Assembly (NCBI GenBank): GCA_028023455.1
Contig: JAQFVV010012573.1
Span: 1,672,815 to 1,736,814, forward strand
DNA: 64,000 nt
Source of the DNA: Epiperipatus broadwayi
Taxonomy: Eukaryota > Onychophora > Udeonychophora > Euonychophora > Peripatidae
Direction of reading: 5' to 3'
In this document: positions 1-12,871 of the stretch, one piece after another
Layout of the letters: each line of letters begins with the position of its first letter
Numbering within the stretch: the stretch's first letter is position 1
Translations under genes and position numbers: made by a program
Notes under the pieces: generated by a model
Database searches by the model: none
Told to the model about the DNA's origin: nothing
Seen by the model: only the letters and a program-made list of their open reading frames with translations

Positions 1-439
1 TCACTATACATATTGCCACACACAGCAAGCCAGAGTAATCAATGGATTCCAGAATGCTTGTGCATAAAATCCCCATCTAGTGCCTACTTATCTAATATCC
101 CCAGACTAGTTTCTGGATTGTGGTCTTTATCAGTGAGGAGCTTTGGATCTGAGAGCACTGCACCTAGATCTTAGGATCTAATGCAACTCATTATCAGCTA
201 CCTTTTATCTCCACTTAACTACAAAACTATGAGTCTTAAATTGATAACACCTTAATATTTTCAATCCAAGCTCATTAGCTTATATAGTCATATAGTTCTG
301 AACTCAGTTCAGCACCCATACATTTTGGTGTGTTTTGTTCTTTAATAACCATAGCCACCACTATTCTTTTAGGCAGGATTGGTTTTAAGCCAATAAACAT
401 CACATGATCCACATTTCTTATGCTTGCTTATAACTGTTA
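1..439 (-). repeat. Family A tandem repeat, copy A1 (left end outside window)
   Basis: This is the first of two direct units of a repeat of about 455 bp; the next unit starts at 440, where the shared TTAAAAC motif recurs. The strand given is the one that carries the hammerhead motif. The same sequence blocks (ATAAAATCCC, CTAGTGCCTACT, the CTGAACTCAGTTCAG dyad at 298-312 and AAACATCACATGATC) recur in the other copies at 440-1202, 53306-53471 and 63010-63624. No protein is encoded. The unit has no CpG in the part inspected, so it is probably old. It may be a non-autonomous retroelement of the retrozyme or PLE-terminal-repeat kind. Confidence 0.85.
91..148 (-). ncRNA. Hammerhead ribozyme motif, family A copy A1 (decayed)
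   Basis: Read on the minus strand, the inner stem I side TCCTCA is followed by CTGATAA (127-133), a short stem II region, GAAA, the self-complementary ACTAGT, C and then TGGGGA, which pairs with TCCTCA (one G-U). The expected core is CUGANGA, so the invariant G8 is A here and this copy should be inactive. The outer stem I pairing seen in copies A2 and A5 is weakened. Confidence 0.65.
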
Positions 440-781
440 TTAAAACAAACAAAAACTTGCTATATATATTGCCACACACAGCAATCTAGAGTAATCAATG
501 GATGTCAGAAGGCTTGTGCATAAAATCCCCATCTAGTGCCTACTCATCCAATATCCCCAGACTAGTTTCTGGCTTGTGGCCTTTGTCAGTGAGGACACTT
601 GGATCTGAAAGCACAGCACCTAGAATTTAGAATATAATGCAACCCTCTAGCAGCCATCTTTTATGTCCACTTAACTACAAAACTATGAGTCTTAAATTGA
701 AAACACCTGAATATTTTCAATCCAAGCTCATTAGCTTATATAGTCTTATAGGTCTGAACTCAGTTCAGCACCATACATTTG
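440..781 (-). repeat. Family A repeat, copy A2, truncated at an inversion
   Basis: Second direct unit, starting at TTAAAAC and running to the head-to-head junction near 782, where the sequence turns into its own inverted complement (copy A3). It shares long stretches with A1 at roughly 90 percent by eye. It carries the dyad CTGAACTCAGTTCAG at 754-768. Confidence 0.85.
546..604 (-). ncRNA. Hammerhead ribozyme motif, family A copy A2
   Basis: Minus-strand order: outer stem I TCCA side (600-604), inner stem I GTCCTCA, CTGACAA (583-589), stem II GGC-CACAA-GCC, GAAA, minimal stem III ACTAGT, C17, TGGGGA, then TGGAT closing the outer helix. Both stem I helices and stem II pair. The core G8 is A (CTGACAA rather than CTGANGA), so cleavage is not expected from this copy. 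An A-A mismatch lies next to the core in stem II. Confidence 0.75.
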
Positions 782-1202
782 GTAGCTATGGTTATTAAAG
801 AACCAAAGGCACCAAAAGGTATGGGTGATGAACTGAGTTTAGACCTATATAACTATAAAATAATGAACTTGGATTGAAAATATTAAGGTGTTTTTAATTT
901 AAGACTCAGTTTTGTAGTGAAGTGGAGATAAAATGCAGCTACAAGAGGGTTACATTAAATTCTAAGATCTAGGCACAGTGCTCTCAGATAAGGCTCCTTA
1001 CTGATGAAGGCAACAAGCCAGAAACTAGTCTGGTTATATTGGATAAGTAGGTATTGATGGGGATTTTATGCACAATCCTTCTGGTATCCATTGATTACTT
1101 TAGCTTGCTGTGTATGGCAATACATATGATGAGTTTTTGCCTGTTTTAATAACAGTCATAAGCAAGCAAAAAATGGTGATCATCTGATGTTTATTGGCTT
1201 AA
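782..1202 (+). repeat. Family A repeat, inverted copy A3
   Basis: This is the reverse complement of A1/A2, joined head-to-head at about 782. It ends in GATGTTTATTGGCTTAAA near 1202, the inverted form of the TTAAGCCAATAAACATC block in A1 at about 386-405. The arrangement (two direct units followed by one inverted unit) is like the tandem/inverted copies typical of PLE-mobilised sequences. Confidence 0.85.
987..1044 (+). ncRNA. Hammerhead ribozyme motif, family A copy A3
   Basis: Plus-strand order: TCCTTA (995-1000), intact core CTGATGA (1001-1007), stem II GGC-AACAA-GCC flanked by A-A, GAAA (1021-1024), stem III ACTAGT (1024-1029), C17 at 1030, then TGGTTA. Core and stems II and III are intact. 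Stem I is weakened: TCCTTA against TGGTTA gives only a few pairs, two of them G-U. Confidence 0.7.
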
Positions 1203-4200
1203 AATAATAATTGTTTAATATCAAAATAAAAGTTGAAAGCTTAAATCTAGCAAGAACAAGAAAATCTGTCAGAATGTCAGCAGAAAAATGAGAGTTAAAA
1301 TTTAAAATGTCAATGCCGATTGTACCATAAATGATACAATGCTAATTTAACTCCTTATCTCTGACTAAAAAGTTGTTTTCAATTTTACTTATTGAAAAAA
1401 AATAACTCAGTGATAGAAAAAGTAAGTCAATTAATGAACTAAATCAAATTGTTAGTCTTTTTTTTTAAATATGAAACTATACCTTTGATAAGAATATATA
1501 AGTTTAAATTATTATATTATCATGTCATTTTTTTAATTATTAATCAGTTAATTTATTAAATAATTGTCAAAAATATATTTTAGTGTTTGTCTTTATTCCT
1601 CCAGCTATCTGTTACATGAATTGGCAGTGTGTATTTTGATCTTATTGCAAGGTTTTAGGTCTTTTGTTTACAGAGTTCTTAGAATCTTATGCTATTGAGC
1701 CAGCTGTAGATAGCATAATGGTTAGTTATATGTATTCAGGGATTTATGCCTTGTTTTTTGACATCCAGAATATAACTTTGGGTTGTGTAAAGATATCTCA
1801 TTTAAAGCCCATTCATTTCATTTTGTTTTTTATAAGAAACCAAGTGTACAGTTGGTCTGTACACTAATAATGTTATCTAGTCAGAGCATTAATGATGATC
1901 AATATGTATCTTTATCCTAGTATTATTTTTATTATTATATTGTATTGAATATTTTAGCACCTAAATATATGCATTGAATAAAGTATTGTGTTATATTTTA
2001 TCCTGAGCTAGGCAATGGCTAGATAAATAATTTGTTTTATATTGATTTATATTTGCTGATGATTTGATTACTTTTGTCTAATTCTGAGGAACTTATGTAG
2101 TTTATAACTTATTAGTATAACTACTTATAACTATCTGTTGTATTGTAAAAATGCTGATTTCTTTAGTTATTATGCTCCTTTTATATTTATTCCTTTTATA
2201 TGTTTATTCACAATTTATTAATATTTTATAACAAAATTACAAGCATGTTGAAGTGATGGAAAGAGAAGCTATAATAAATACTCATATGAATCCATAAAAT
2301 AATTAATAGCTTAGTGCTTTTTAGACATGTTGTCTCATATTCATAGCTATAAAAATAAATAGTTCATTTATGGAAAAGATAATGATTTACTATTACCCTA
2401 TGTACACCCATCTTTCCATATCATTACAAATGGTAATACAACTGTGGGCATTATAATGAAAAGTTCTAGTGATCAGTGTACTAAATAATCACATGCTTAA
2501 ATGTGATGACACCTGAGAAAAAAACTATTTTGGTGCAGAATTAATCTTATAAAATGTATTACTCTGAAATATGTGACAAGATGACAAATGATGATTAACT
2601 TATAATTTTATTATAAATGATAATGATATTGATGTATATTTGTGGAATTCATAATTAAAGTTAAACTGAAAATCAACATATCATTTGGGAAATTGGATTG
2701 AGATTTTGACCATTAGACTTTTGTTTAACTATTTCAGTGCTGATAATGGATGGAGGATTTTATCATTGATTTGAGGATACAATTGTTCATGCAACTCCAG
2801 TCAGTTTTCTATCTCACTACTATACCAGCCCACTTTTGAATTATATTTTCAGGGTGTTTATTGTGGTCCATTAATATAACCTTGCCTTGAACCTCAGCCT
2901 CTGTGCCTCACAAAAATGAGCAAGGAATAAGCTTAAAATTGTATTTACCAGCTTCTGAGACTCAAAGGAGAGATGGATCATTTACAATATGATATTTATC
3001 AGCCCTTAAGACTCAAAGAAGTAGGATTTGCAAAGATTTTTGCATTATTATTTCTGTTTTGGATTGTAGGTATCTTATAGTGTCTAAATTGAGATAGTAC
3101 TTCTAGTATTCATGCTGCATTGATTCTGTATTTATCCCAGGATTGCAAGTAATTATGCATTCTTTTGCAGTCAGATATTTGTCAGATCTCTGAGAAAAGC
3201 TTTGGCAAATGGTTTGTTTTATGAACTCTGTTTTATATATACACATGTACTTAAAAATAACTGATAATAAAAATATTAGTGAATAAGGAAATCAATCACA
3301 CACACACACAATCAGGATAGAAATAAATAAATATATAAGTAAAATCAGGGGTTTGAGACAGTCAGGTTTAAAGAGAGACAATAATAATAGTAGTAGTAGT
3401 AGGACTGGTTGCATGAAAGGGGATGTAATGTGAAGACAATTTTAAAACATTTATATTTGTATTTTCTGAGTATAAAAGTGATTTAACACAGCTTTTTTTA
3501 GAAAATTATAAGTGATTTTATAAACATATGTGCTGACAAGATCAAAATTGAACAAGATGGAGAAAAATATGATCAGAAAAAAACATCAGCTATTAAAAGA
3601 AATTTAAAATGTAATCAGAGAGTACATGAGAGACTGCTAAAAATAGATAAAATCTATCAGAGAACAGAAGACAGATTGCAAAGTATAAGAGTGAAAAGCA
3701 ATCAACAAATGAAGTAAAAATAAATGAACCAAAATGTTCAGGAAGATAGTGATAATACAATCCAAATAAGGGATAAAAATAAGAAAGAGCAAGAACAAAA
3801 AAAATATTTTATGTAATAAGAGGTTCATTATATAAAACATAGTTTGGTTGGTAGAATTGTATCTTTTCAAGAATATATGTCAAGTTGTGTATTTGGTACA
3901 TTTTCTCTAAAAAAGCGGCTACTTATTAAAATTTACATAAATGTTTACATGCTTAAAATGTATATTGCTAATTATAAAAAACAAGTCTGTTTAAACCAAT
4001 GTTTTTTTAATGTGATGATGTATTTAACCTATTTGGTAAAGATATTAAAGTATATAATAATAATTTTATTAAAAATATTCTAGGCAGAAGGGAAGGCTGG
4101 TGTGCTAGTTTTGGAGAACATGTTTTTTGATCAACAGACAAGTTTTTTTTATAAAATTAAAAGAAAATAATTTTCAAACTGTTGTAATTATAAGGTATTG

Positions 4201-4636
4201 GTGTTGTGAGTTGGTTAGTTTATGAACAGTGATAAATGAGTACTGAAGTGCAGGCAGGTTACTGGGTTAAAATTCAGTTGAAAGTGGAAAGGATAATATG
4301 ATTGTAATTATAAAATCATCAGTTGATTCTAATATTGAACATCACTCATAACCTGATGATGGATAAGTTACTTTTGAAAATACAACTAGCGCTAGAAATT
4401 CTTTATTGAAGCCATTGTAACCCATAGGGACATTGATTAGAGGTTCCTAGAAGTTGTGCTGGTCAGCAACTTCATGCTATGTACTTTCTATGAAGTGAAA
4501 GATTGCTGTAATTGAAAAAAAAAACTCTGAAATCATATTGTTCTGGTTGTATGATTGCCTAATATGTTAGCTTGAACAAGCATTAATATAGCAAAGACAT
4601 TTAACCTTATCTTTTAGTGAAATGACAGAGAAATGT
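1203..4636. other. AT-rich DNA without a recognisable gene
   Basis: No coding homology was seen on either strand. The open frames at 1664-1867, 3637-3870 and 3844-4083 are low-complexity and start or end at random. There is a short (CA)n at 3297-3310 and a (TAA)/(TAG) run at about 3380-3402. CpG is almost absent. Confidence 0.6.
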
Positions 4637-5425
4637 TTTTTGGCCAATTTGCCCCCTGGTGAATTTTTTTCATAAGTATTATATGTTAAAGTGTGTGTAA
4701 AATGGTATATTTCATTATAATAAATGTTTTGCCTGGAAATTCTGTGCTAAAAAGTGCAAAATTCAAAATTCCTGCTCTTACAATAGACATAAGCCCCACC
4801 CTGACATTTTCAATGATTGTGTGTTGCCAAGGCTGTAAAACATTCAGCATTTTATGATGTTCAAGTTTCCAATGATGCAAAAACATGTTTATTTGTGAAT
4901 TTATTATAGTTTTAGATATTTTTTAAAAAATAATTTGCACTATATTTATTAGATATCAAGAAACATAAATTATTAATAACTTATTTTGACTTGAAATACT
5001 TTATTTTCAAAAATATAATATGGCCTGAAGTAAGTTAAAAAATTCTAGTTTTGATGTAAACAATCTACATTATATTTACAGTAAGAAAATATCATAATTT
5101 TGCAATAAATATTCAAAAAATGTAAATTTTTAAAGCATAATTCATAGGATATAAGAGAAATACATATATATTTGTTTACATTCTTAAAAATAATCAGAAA
5201 CAATAAATATTTCATTGATTTTATAAACTGAAAATAATCTTTCTAGAAATAATGATGTGTAAAGTCTTTGTTTTGATTACCTCCTCAATTTTTTAATATT
5301 TACAGAAACAAAATGTGCACATTTAACATTTATTTCAGTAGTAAACAAAAATATCTATCAAATAAAGTCAAATTTATTTTTTTCTGATAAGTAATAATCA
5401 TTTTATCATATATTTTACATTGACA
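4637..5425 (+). repeat. Interspersed repeat B, copy 1
   Basis: An inverted counterpart lies at about 25280-26028. Shared landmarks include AATTTGCCCCCTGGTGAATT (4647-4666), CCTGCTCTTACAATAGACAT and AAGCCCCACCCTGACAT (about 4772-4808), and AACAAAATGTGCACATTTAA (about 5309-5328). The two copies differ by substitutions and small indels. No terminal inverted repeats, poly(A) tail or coding homology was found, so the class is unknown. The overlapping minus-strand frame 4686-4886 lies wholly inside the repeat and is probably not a gene. Confidence 0.7.
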
Positions 5426-6283
5426 CATGAGTCAAAAAAACTATCAGAAAATAGTGCAATGTTTATGATGACTGAGATGATTAATGGAATCAATAAAGAA
5501 AGAGCCAAAACAAAAATCCCTATAAAAGATAGCAATAGCTTTGTATAATGACCTGTTTGGAAACTATTAATTTGGTCAATTGACATGAATGAAAAATATA
5601 AATGCTATGAATGATGAGTAGAGAAATATTTTATGATTGATAATACTGTAAGCAGTGTAGAACAGTATTTATTTATGCTGAGATTTCAAATCTTAATTAG
5701 AGAATGATTGTTATGTAAAATTGATGAAGTGTCTGCTCATTAAAAGTCATCAAATCATGTATGCATATTATTCATATTATATCCAGGGATAGCCAATCCA
5801 TTATTCTGAAAATTCAGCTTTTAATAAAAAAGTTTTGGACTTATAAAATCATTTCTGGGCTATTTAAAATCTTGACATCTAAAATTCATTGTGCTATCTG
5901 AAGTTGTAAACTTAGAGTATGGTAAGTAAATTCAAAAAACGTTTTGAGGTCTCATTGATATAATATATGAAAGAAAAGCTTTTGGTTTTAAACTATTATG
6001 GGCATAGGAAAATATTTGTTTTCAAGTCTACAAATTGACCACACTTACAACAAATAATAACTATGAATAATTTCTAAAAAATCATAACATTTGACACAGA
6101 GTATACTTTAAATTTTCAAGAAATCCCTAAGAAAACTTTCATTATTGTTGTCCTACAGACATGGCTAATGTTAGTAATATTAATTAAAATTCATTCTACT
6201 ATAAATTAAAAATTTAACTTTGACTTGATAAATATTACAGAAGCTCTCCTTGAGGCAATGAGTTGTGTTACAAATAAACCAAC

Positions 6284-6286
<3 letters not shown>
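5426..6286. other. AT-rich DNA, no gene seen
   Basis: No homology was recognised. A minus-strand 62-codon frame (5398-5586) has a long hydrophobic stretch but no other support. Confidence 0.5.

Positions 6287-6376
<90 letters not shown>
6287..6376. repeat. (TA)n microsatellite in two blocks
   Basis: Two pure TA runs, 6287-6339 and 6348-6376, are separated by TGTTTTTCA. The Tyr/Ile repeat frames over it on both strands are artefacts of the dinucleotide. Confidence 0.95.
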
Positions 6377-6380
<4 letters not shown>

Positions 6381-7200
6381 AACCTAGTGTTATTGACACT
6401 TGGTTTACTTGGCATTATTTCTGCAGGAAAACAATGCTATTCTTTAAAGAAATAAAAAGATAAAATAACAATAGTAATAATTGATTAATAAAGTATGCTA
6501 TTCACTCACTTTGGCATGTTTTGGGTGAATAACTAATAGATTTAATAACTCAATGTCATTTTTAAAGAGAGAACATGAATAATTTAATTGAGATATTAAT
6601 AATTAGAGCAAATTAATATGGTATAAAAGCTAAACAGTAATTGATTTTGGATGGGTAGAGGGGAGAGTGGATGAGTGTCTTATCATAAAGCACAATAACT
6701 TCTGGTAATTTCTTTTTGTAAAAAAAAAAAAGAAAGAAAAAAAAAAAAAAAGAAAAAAATATAATGTTTAAAGAATTATACATCACTGATTGTTAATTTA
6801 ATGTATTTATTATTTTTTTTATATTGTCAAATTACTTTGTAATCCAGGTAGATAATACTGAAAACTATATGATTGTAATAAGTTTTTCCTTTCTTTTGTT
6901 TATGTTATAATCAAATGATTATTTTTCTGGAAGAGGTCGCTAAAGTAAAAAAAAAAAAAAAAACAACAACAACAAAATGAAACAACCAATTTCATAATCA
7001 AGATCATTTTTTTTTAAAAAAAAAAAAAATAGATAGTCTGCTTTTAGTTTTCAAGGAAGGAACAGTGCTGAAATTTGGTAACTCAATTTTTTCATTTTAT
7101 TTTGCAGAAATAAATGTAATCAAAGTAAAATTTTAATAATATAATGTGTGGCTAAATTTTTTTGATAAGATATCCTGATTTTCTTTGCCATCTACCTATT
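6377..7200. other. AT-rich DNA with poly(A) and poly(T) tracts
   Basis: A-rich runs occur at about 6720-6760, 6944-6963 and 7016-7030, the last preceded by a T run. No gene or clear transposon was seen. Confidence 0.5.
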
Positions 7201-10200
7201 TAAAGACCTTTTATACTTAAAAATTTATTGTCTCACGCTAAAGTTAAAAAATGACAGAATTAACTAAGGGAATCACGAAAAGTGTTATTATGTCTAAATT
7301 AAGGAAGATAAATGATTTCCAAGTGAGAAATAATTATTTATTAACTTTATGTCATTTATTGATATTTTCTTGGTATAGAAAGAAAAAAAAAAATAATTGA
7401 AAGAAATATTTTGAAACCAAGGAAAATCAACTAGAAACATTTTCGCGCTCTTTCTCAATATTGTCTGCCTTTACAAGTAATGTAGTTACATACGTTAAAA
7501 TATGTTTTATTCACCAAGAATTGTCTGGAAATAATAATAATGATAAATAAGATTAAATTATGCACCTGTATATTTTTAAAAAAAAAATATAAAAAAAATA
7601 TAAACTTTCTCAGAGTAAATATAGGAAAAGTTATATAGGGGCATTCTTACGGAGAAGTTACCGTTAAAAAAAATTTATAATTCCTAAAGTATGAACAAAA
7701 CCAAATATCTTAGTGACTTAATGATAAAAATAAATGATATATTATATTATACATCAGTTGGAATTATTAAAACTTCATGTACACGTAAATTGACTGCAGT
7801 TATTATCATAATAATCTCTCGGAAAATTGCGCATTTTCGTCCATAAGTAAGCTAGCTAATAAGTATACGTATCGTCAATAAAAAAAAAATATTGTGTATG
7901 TTTATCGTCTATAGTCAAATATTCGTCTATATTAGAAGTCTATTTTTTTTCTTGGATCCCAAAATTGTAGTAGTTTAATTCAAGTAAGAATTAATCTTCA
8001 ATTCTGCTATATTTTTCTTTACCTAATTTATTAAACGCACAAAATAAGAGAAAACTTTTATTTAAAGGAAATAATACCATGCGTTTATTGTTTTTAAACT
8101 TGCTTCGTGAAATACGACTGGATAAAGCTCTTCACCTGGACCAATTGCTCAACAGAAAAACATTTTCTAATGAGAGAATATGCACTTGTTAATTAATGAT
8201 TGTTTAAAACTAAGTTATAAATGATATGTATTTTTTTTTTATATCACATAGATTAAAGTCTGTATGGTCAAGTGATATTTAATAGCCTTGTAATGACAAA
8301 GGTATGTTTTAATATAATTATTATAGGTTAAGTTGATATTTAACACGAAAGAAAAAAATCTATAAAATATGTTTTAATTATTACATACAATTGTAGGTAG
8401 AAATTTTGTATGTTAGATACGTAAAAGAAAAATATTTAGATATTTAAGGGGTAAAATAAATATTGAAAATTATCAGAAGTAACTAAAAAAAAAAAAAATG
8501 CTATAACAAAATATTTCTTGTTAAAGTTTTGAAACGAATTTATACTGTATTAATTGAGGAAGTTATTCCTAATTATTCTTAAATAACACATCCACTTTAT
8601 TTAGTTTAAGATAGTATGCTACCAACTATTTTTGAATGTTCCTTTATTAAAATTAAAATTATTATACTTTTATTCTATGATGTCCATTGATTTCAGATGT
8701 TGATCAAAGTATACCCGGTAACATAAGTTTATTATAATCAGTGTATTTACTTATCCTGCCCAGATATAGCATTGGTATATGCTTAATATTCGCATAGGTA
8801 ATAATTATAATGTATTTATTTTGTGGGATGAAAAATGATCTCCCCAAAAGCTTTGTTTTCCATGAGAGGAAGATTTTAAATATAATGTTCGGGTATGTTT
8901 ATAGCCCAAGTGATCGATTCTCATAGATAGGACGATCAAGAATTTATCTAGCATTTAGTATGCTTCATTCGTTTAAATCCCAGGAGAGGATTGTATTTGG
9001 TGTGTGTTCGTTGTATGCCCAAGTAAGAGGCAAGAAACCACCAAAATATTTTAATGTAGTAGATTACTTTACAGACCTTCGTGGTTATTCCATATTCCTC
9101 ATGTGAAAATAAAGATAGCTCCACCATGGAAGGTGTTGATTATTGTGCTTAATTTTGAAAGTTCGGGCAAGATAAAGGTTATATTGGAGGTGTTAGTTCC
9201 TCAAGATCCACTTTAGTATAAATAGTGCGTTAGTAACTAAGATCAATATCTGTATTGTGCTGCTAAATATTGCTAGTATTTGACAAGTAAATCAATGGAG
9301 AAAGTAATTAAAATTGCGTAATTTAAAACGCTTATTTACTGAAGGAATATTCAAATGCAATATTTAATTCTGGATAGTAATTAAATAATACTCATATTTA
9401 AAATTATACGTATGAATAAAATTTATATCATAACTTAAGTTAGCATTAAGTTAAATGTAAGATGGTAAGTGTAACTTCTGATAACTGGCCTATAATTAGA
9501 ATAGGTTATCCCATTAAAGACCATAAATAAAGTAAATGTATTAGAAATAAATTTAATATTTTGCGTATTGCATATGATGGGATTAATCATTTAAAAAAAA
9601 AAAAAAAAACCAAAAATAGTTAGTCAATAATTTTGAATAGAAGCTTCTACAAGGTTACCAAAATGTAATAAACAATGTATTGGTAATGAAATGTACTTTT
9701 AGTTAATCAATCCATATGATTGCATACAGGAGAAGTAGTAACCTCTAGTCCATAACCAAAAGAGTATACAGATTAATGTCAGTTATATTTTATATTTTTG
9801 TATTACTATGGGATTATTGAATAAATGTTCATATATATTTTTTTTGTGATAATAATAAATTATAGTCTTGTTAAAATTTGTTGTAGATTCATTTTTTTTG
9901 TTTTTATATGCTAAATATAAGTGTTTGCACAATATTTGCAAAACCTTTTCTTGAGTCCGAAATCATTCCAAATTCTTAAAAACTTAATATACCAGATAAA
10001 TAAAGTTAAGCAGATCGGAATATGTCATTATATTTTAGTTTAATGATAATTATTTATGGAGTTGAAAACTTAAGACTAAACATTCACCTTTGTGTAAAAA
10101 AAAAAAAAAATGAATTTATTCCCAAACCATTAACTTTGGTTGCACATTATTCCATTCCCATTTAGTTAAATTGTCTAAGTAATAAATCTTAGTTATATTA

Positions 10201-12069
10201 TTGTGTTGTCATGGATGATGGAAGGACACAAAAAGCACCCTTGTCTTTTTATTATTCTGACTGAGATTCTAAAAAAAAAAAAAAAAGCTGTGTTATTCAA
10301 AATTATACGTCATTATTGAATAGAATTATCATCTCTTTAAATAATATAGCAGTTGATATGAGAGATGAAGACACATTGAATTTAAGTAAAATAAATGTTT
10401 CCTATAGCCGACCAGAATGCCAGTCATATGCGACAACACAATACTGCCGAGCATTTCCTTACATGAAACAAAGAACCCTGAGATTAATATTATTATAATT
10501 ATTCTTTAAATTAATAAGTGATCAATTATTGTTGTTATTACAATCGTGGCATGGCTTAAGAGAATTGAATGTACGATTGTATTATATGAAAGGTATTTTA
10601 GATCATATTGGAAAATTAATGGATAGGTTGTTTTATTTTGGTTGCCTTAACAACAACCAGAAAAATTAGTGTCATGGGTGCAAATAAATAAACAAGTGCA
10701 AATAAAATAAACAAATAAATAATTAAAAAAAAGAATATTGAGTTAGAAATAAAACAAATAAACTAAATTTCTAATAATAATACTGGGTTAGAATATATAT
10801 ATATATTGTAACCATATATTTTAGTATAAAATATATTAATTGATGTAACTAGTATAAAAATTTCTCTTTCTTCTTTTGGTGATTTGATTGGCTTGAGTTG
10901 CACTTTGAACAGATTACTCTCTTATATTATTTTGATAAATTTAAATTTGCCTCTTCCCATATACTAACTCATATCAAAATGTTTAACTTTTTAAAAATCT
11001 GACAACACATTAAAATTTGGTAAAATAGTATTAAAAATAATATTTTATTTTTATTTGTTTAAAATGATCTTAAAAATTATTTCTATTAAATTTACAGAAC
11101 CATTTATTCAGTTAAAATTAATTATTAAAAATAAATACAGTAATTACATATGCGTCTCAATGTAAAAAGAAAAGAGCGCGAATTTAAGGGAAGATCGTCT
11201 GTTAGTTTGCTTTTGGAGGGAGAAAGAAAAGAAAATGGTAAAAGGCAAATGGTGTAAATTTGATAAGCTTATTTTAAAATAGTTAATAAGTAAACGGATT
11301 ACCACAAAATTTGCTATAAACGTAAATATAACATAGTGGTAATTAATTATAAGATGAATTGCTAAATTTAAAAGTCTGTTCAAGTCGGCTGGCCAAGTGG
11401 ATCGAATCACCGGTAATAATTTCCCAATATTACATTTTTAAAATGTCGGAGCTTCCCAGTTTAAATTTAAAAGAATTAATTGCAAGAATTTGGTATGTTT
11501 TAAAATGTTTATTATTCTACAATTTGGAAAAATTAAATAAGTATTTTAATTACAGAATTTTTTATGAATATAAAAATTTGCTTTTAAAAAAAAAAAGAAG
11601 TTTAAATTCAAGTAAAATGTTAAGTTATCAACATAGTTTAATATTTCCGTATCTAATTCTAATAAAAATATAGTATTGATTGATATTTAACTTTACAATG
11701 ACAGTAATCTATTTGCTAGTTAATTTGTTTAACATTTGGATAATAAATAGTCTTCAAAGAATTAATCAAAGCTATTTTCTAATTTTATCGTCAGTTGGAA
11801 TGATTGAATTAATTGCTATAATTAGTATTCCTAGATTTAAGCGTGGATGAATAAATATTCGCATGGATGTGATAAACTTGGAACATTTTTAATAGAGAAA
11901 TGTAGAGATTAATAACTTTTGAAAAACATTTTCATTTAAATTCTGCGTGTCATGTTTTTGAAATTGTTTCATGTTTATGTAGCCACGTAAAATCGGTAAT
12001 CTAATAGTGATTATAATAACAAATACAAACGGATAAAATTGCATGTATGGAATTCAACTAAAGATATAG

Positions 12070-12300
12070 CTATTGCTTCGTATATTTATTGTTTGACACA
12101 TCGTACATGGATTCCACGGATCCTATTTGGAGTTATAAAATGCTATACAATCCAATTTGTGATACACACACCTGCTATAATTCATGTATTGAACTATAAA
12201 ATGCTATACATTTAATTTATATCATACACACACCTGTTAAATTTTATGTATTTGATGAATAATGCATTACTTTAATTTTATCGTTATATGAACTTGCATG
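12070..12300. repeat. Degenerate tandem repeat, period about 61 bp
   Basis: ATAAAATGCTATACA with a downstream ATACACACACCTG block occurs at 12134 and 12195 (period 61). A weaker third copy follows near 12255 (ATGAATAATGCATTAC) and a possible earlier one near 12070. There is no coding capacity. Confidence 0.55.
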
Positions 12301-12682
12301 TGAAGTTCATAAGTTATATTTTATTAAGTTTAAATTAATAGGGGTTGAATAAAATATTTATTCAAGAGAATAGCGCTTGCGAAAAAGCTTGAAAAGTACT
12401 AAATGAATTCATGAGATGTATCAATCTTTATGAGGTATTTTGTGAGTCTTTCCAGATTTATATTCCTATACTAATATTACTTATACTATATTACCTATGT
12501 TTTATTTTAAGCAAGATAAGTTAGTACATTAGTTGTCCTGATTAGTGTAACATTTTATTAAGCAAGAACCCACATTTGCTAAAGTGTCAGCGTTTTCTGA
12601 ATGGTCAGAAGAACTGAGGAGGATGATTTTGCACTTTAATGTGAAGTAAATAGTAATGTTGTTTTATAATGTTAAAGGGCAT

Positions 12683-12871
12683 TAATCTGTGCTGGTGGTT
12701 AATCCGCAGATTACTTAATTGCCATTTTTTGTATTTTACACTCATTCCTGCGCTGGTGGTTAATCCGCGGAATGGTGTACTTGTACTTATTGCTTTATGA
12801 AGGTGTATAAATCCACCAAAGTGTTTAGTGTTATTTAATTCCTACGTGTAGATGAATACATCCACAGGAAT
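12683..12871 (+). other. Cluster of four imperfect hairpins, two sharing a loop
   Basis: Hairpin 1 (12683-12713) has a 9-bp stem TAATCTGTG/CGCAGATTA. Hairpin 2 (12743-12774) has a different stem, CATTCC-GCG/CGC-GGAATG, with one bulged T. Both close the identical 13-nt loop CTGGTGGTTAATC. Hairpin 3 (12793-12821) pairs CTTT..GGTG with CACC-AAAG. Hairpin 4 (12838-12871) pairs ATTCCT..GTG..GATG with CATC-CAC-AGGAAT around AATA. The changed but still paired stems of hairpins 1 and 2 point to selection or a mechanism acting on structure. No known RNA family was recognised. Confidence 0.5.

Noticed and set aside
5398-5586. 62-codon minus-strand frame with a hydrophobic stretch like a membrane segment
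   Set aside because: AT-rich DNA yields Ile/Leu-rich frames by chance; there is no motif, partner exon or counterpart in the other copy of repeat B.
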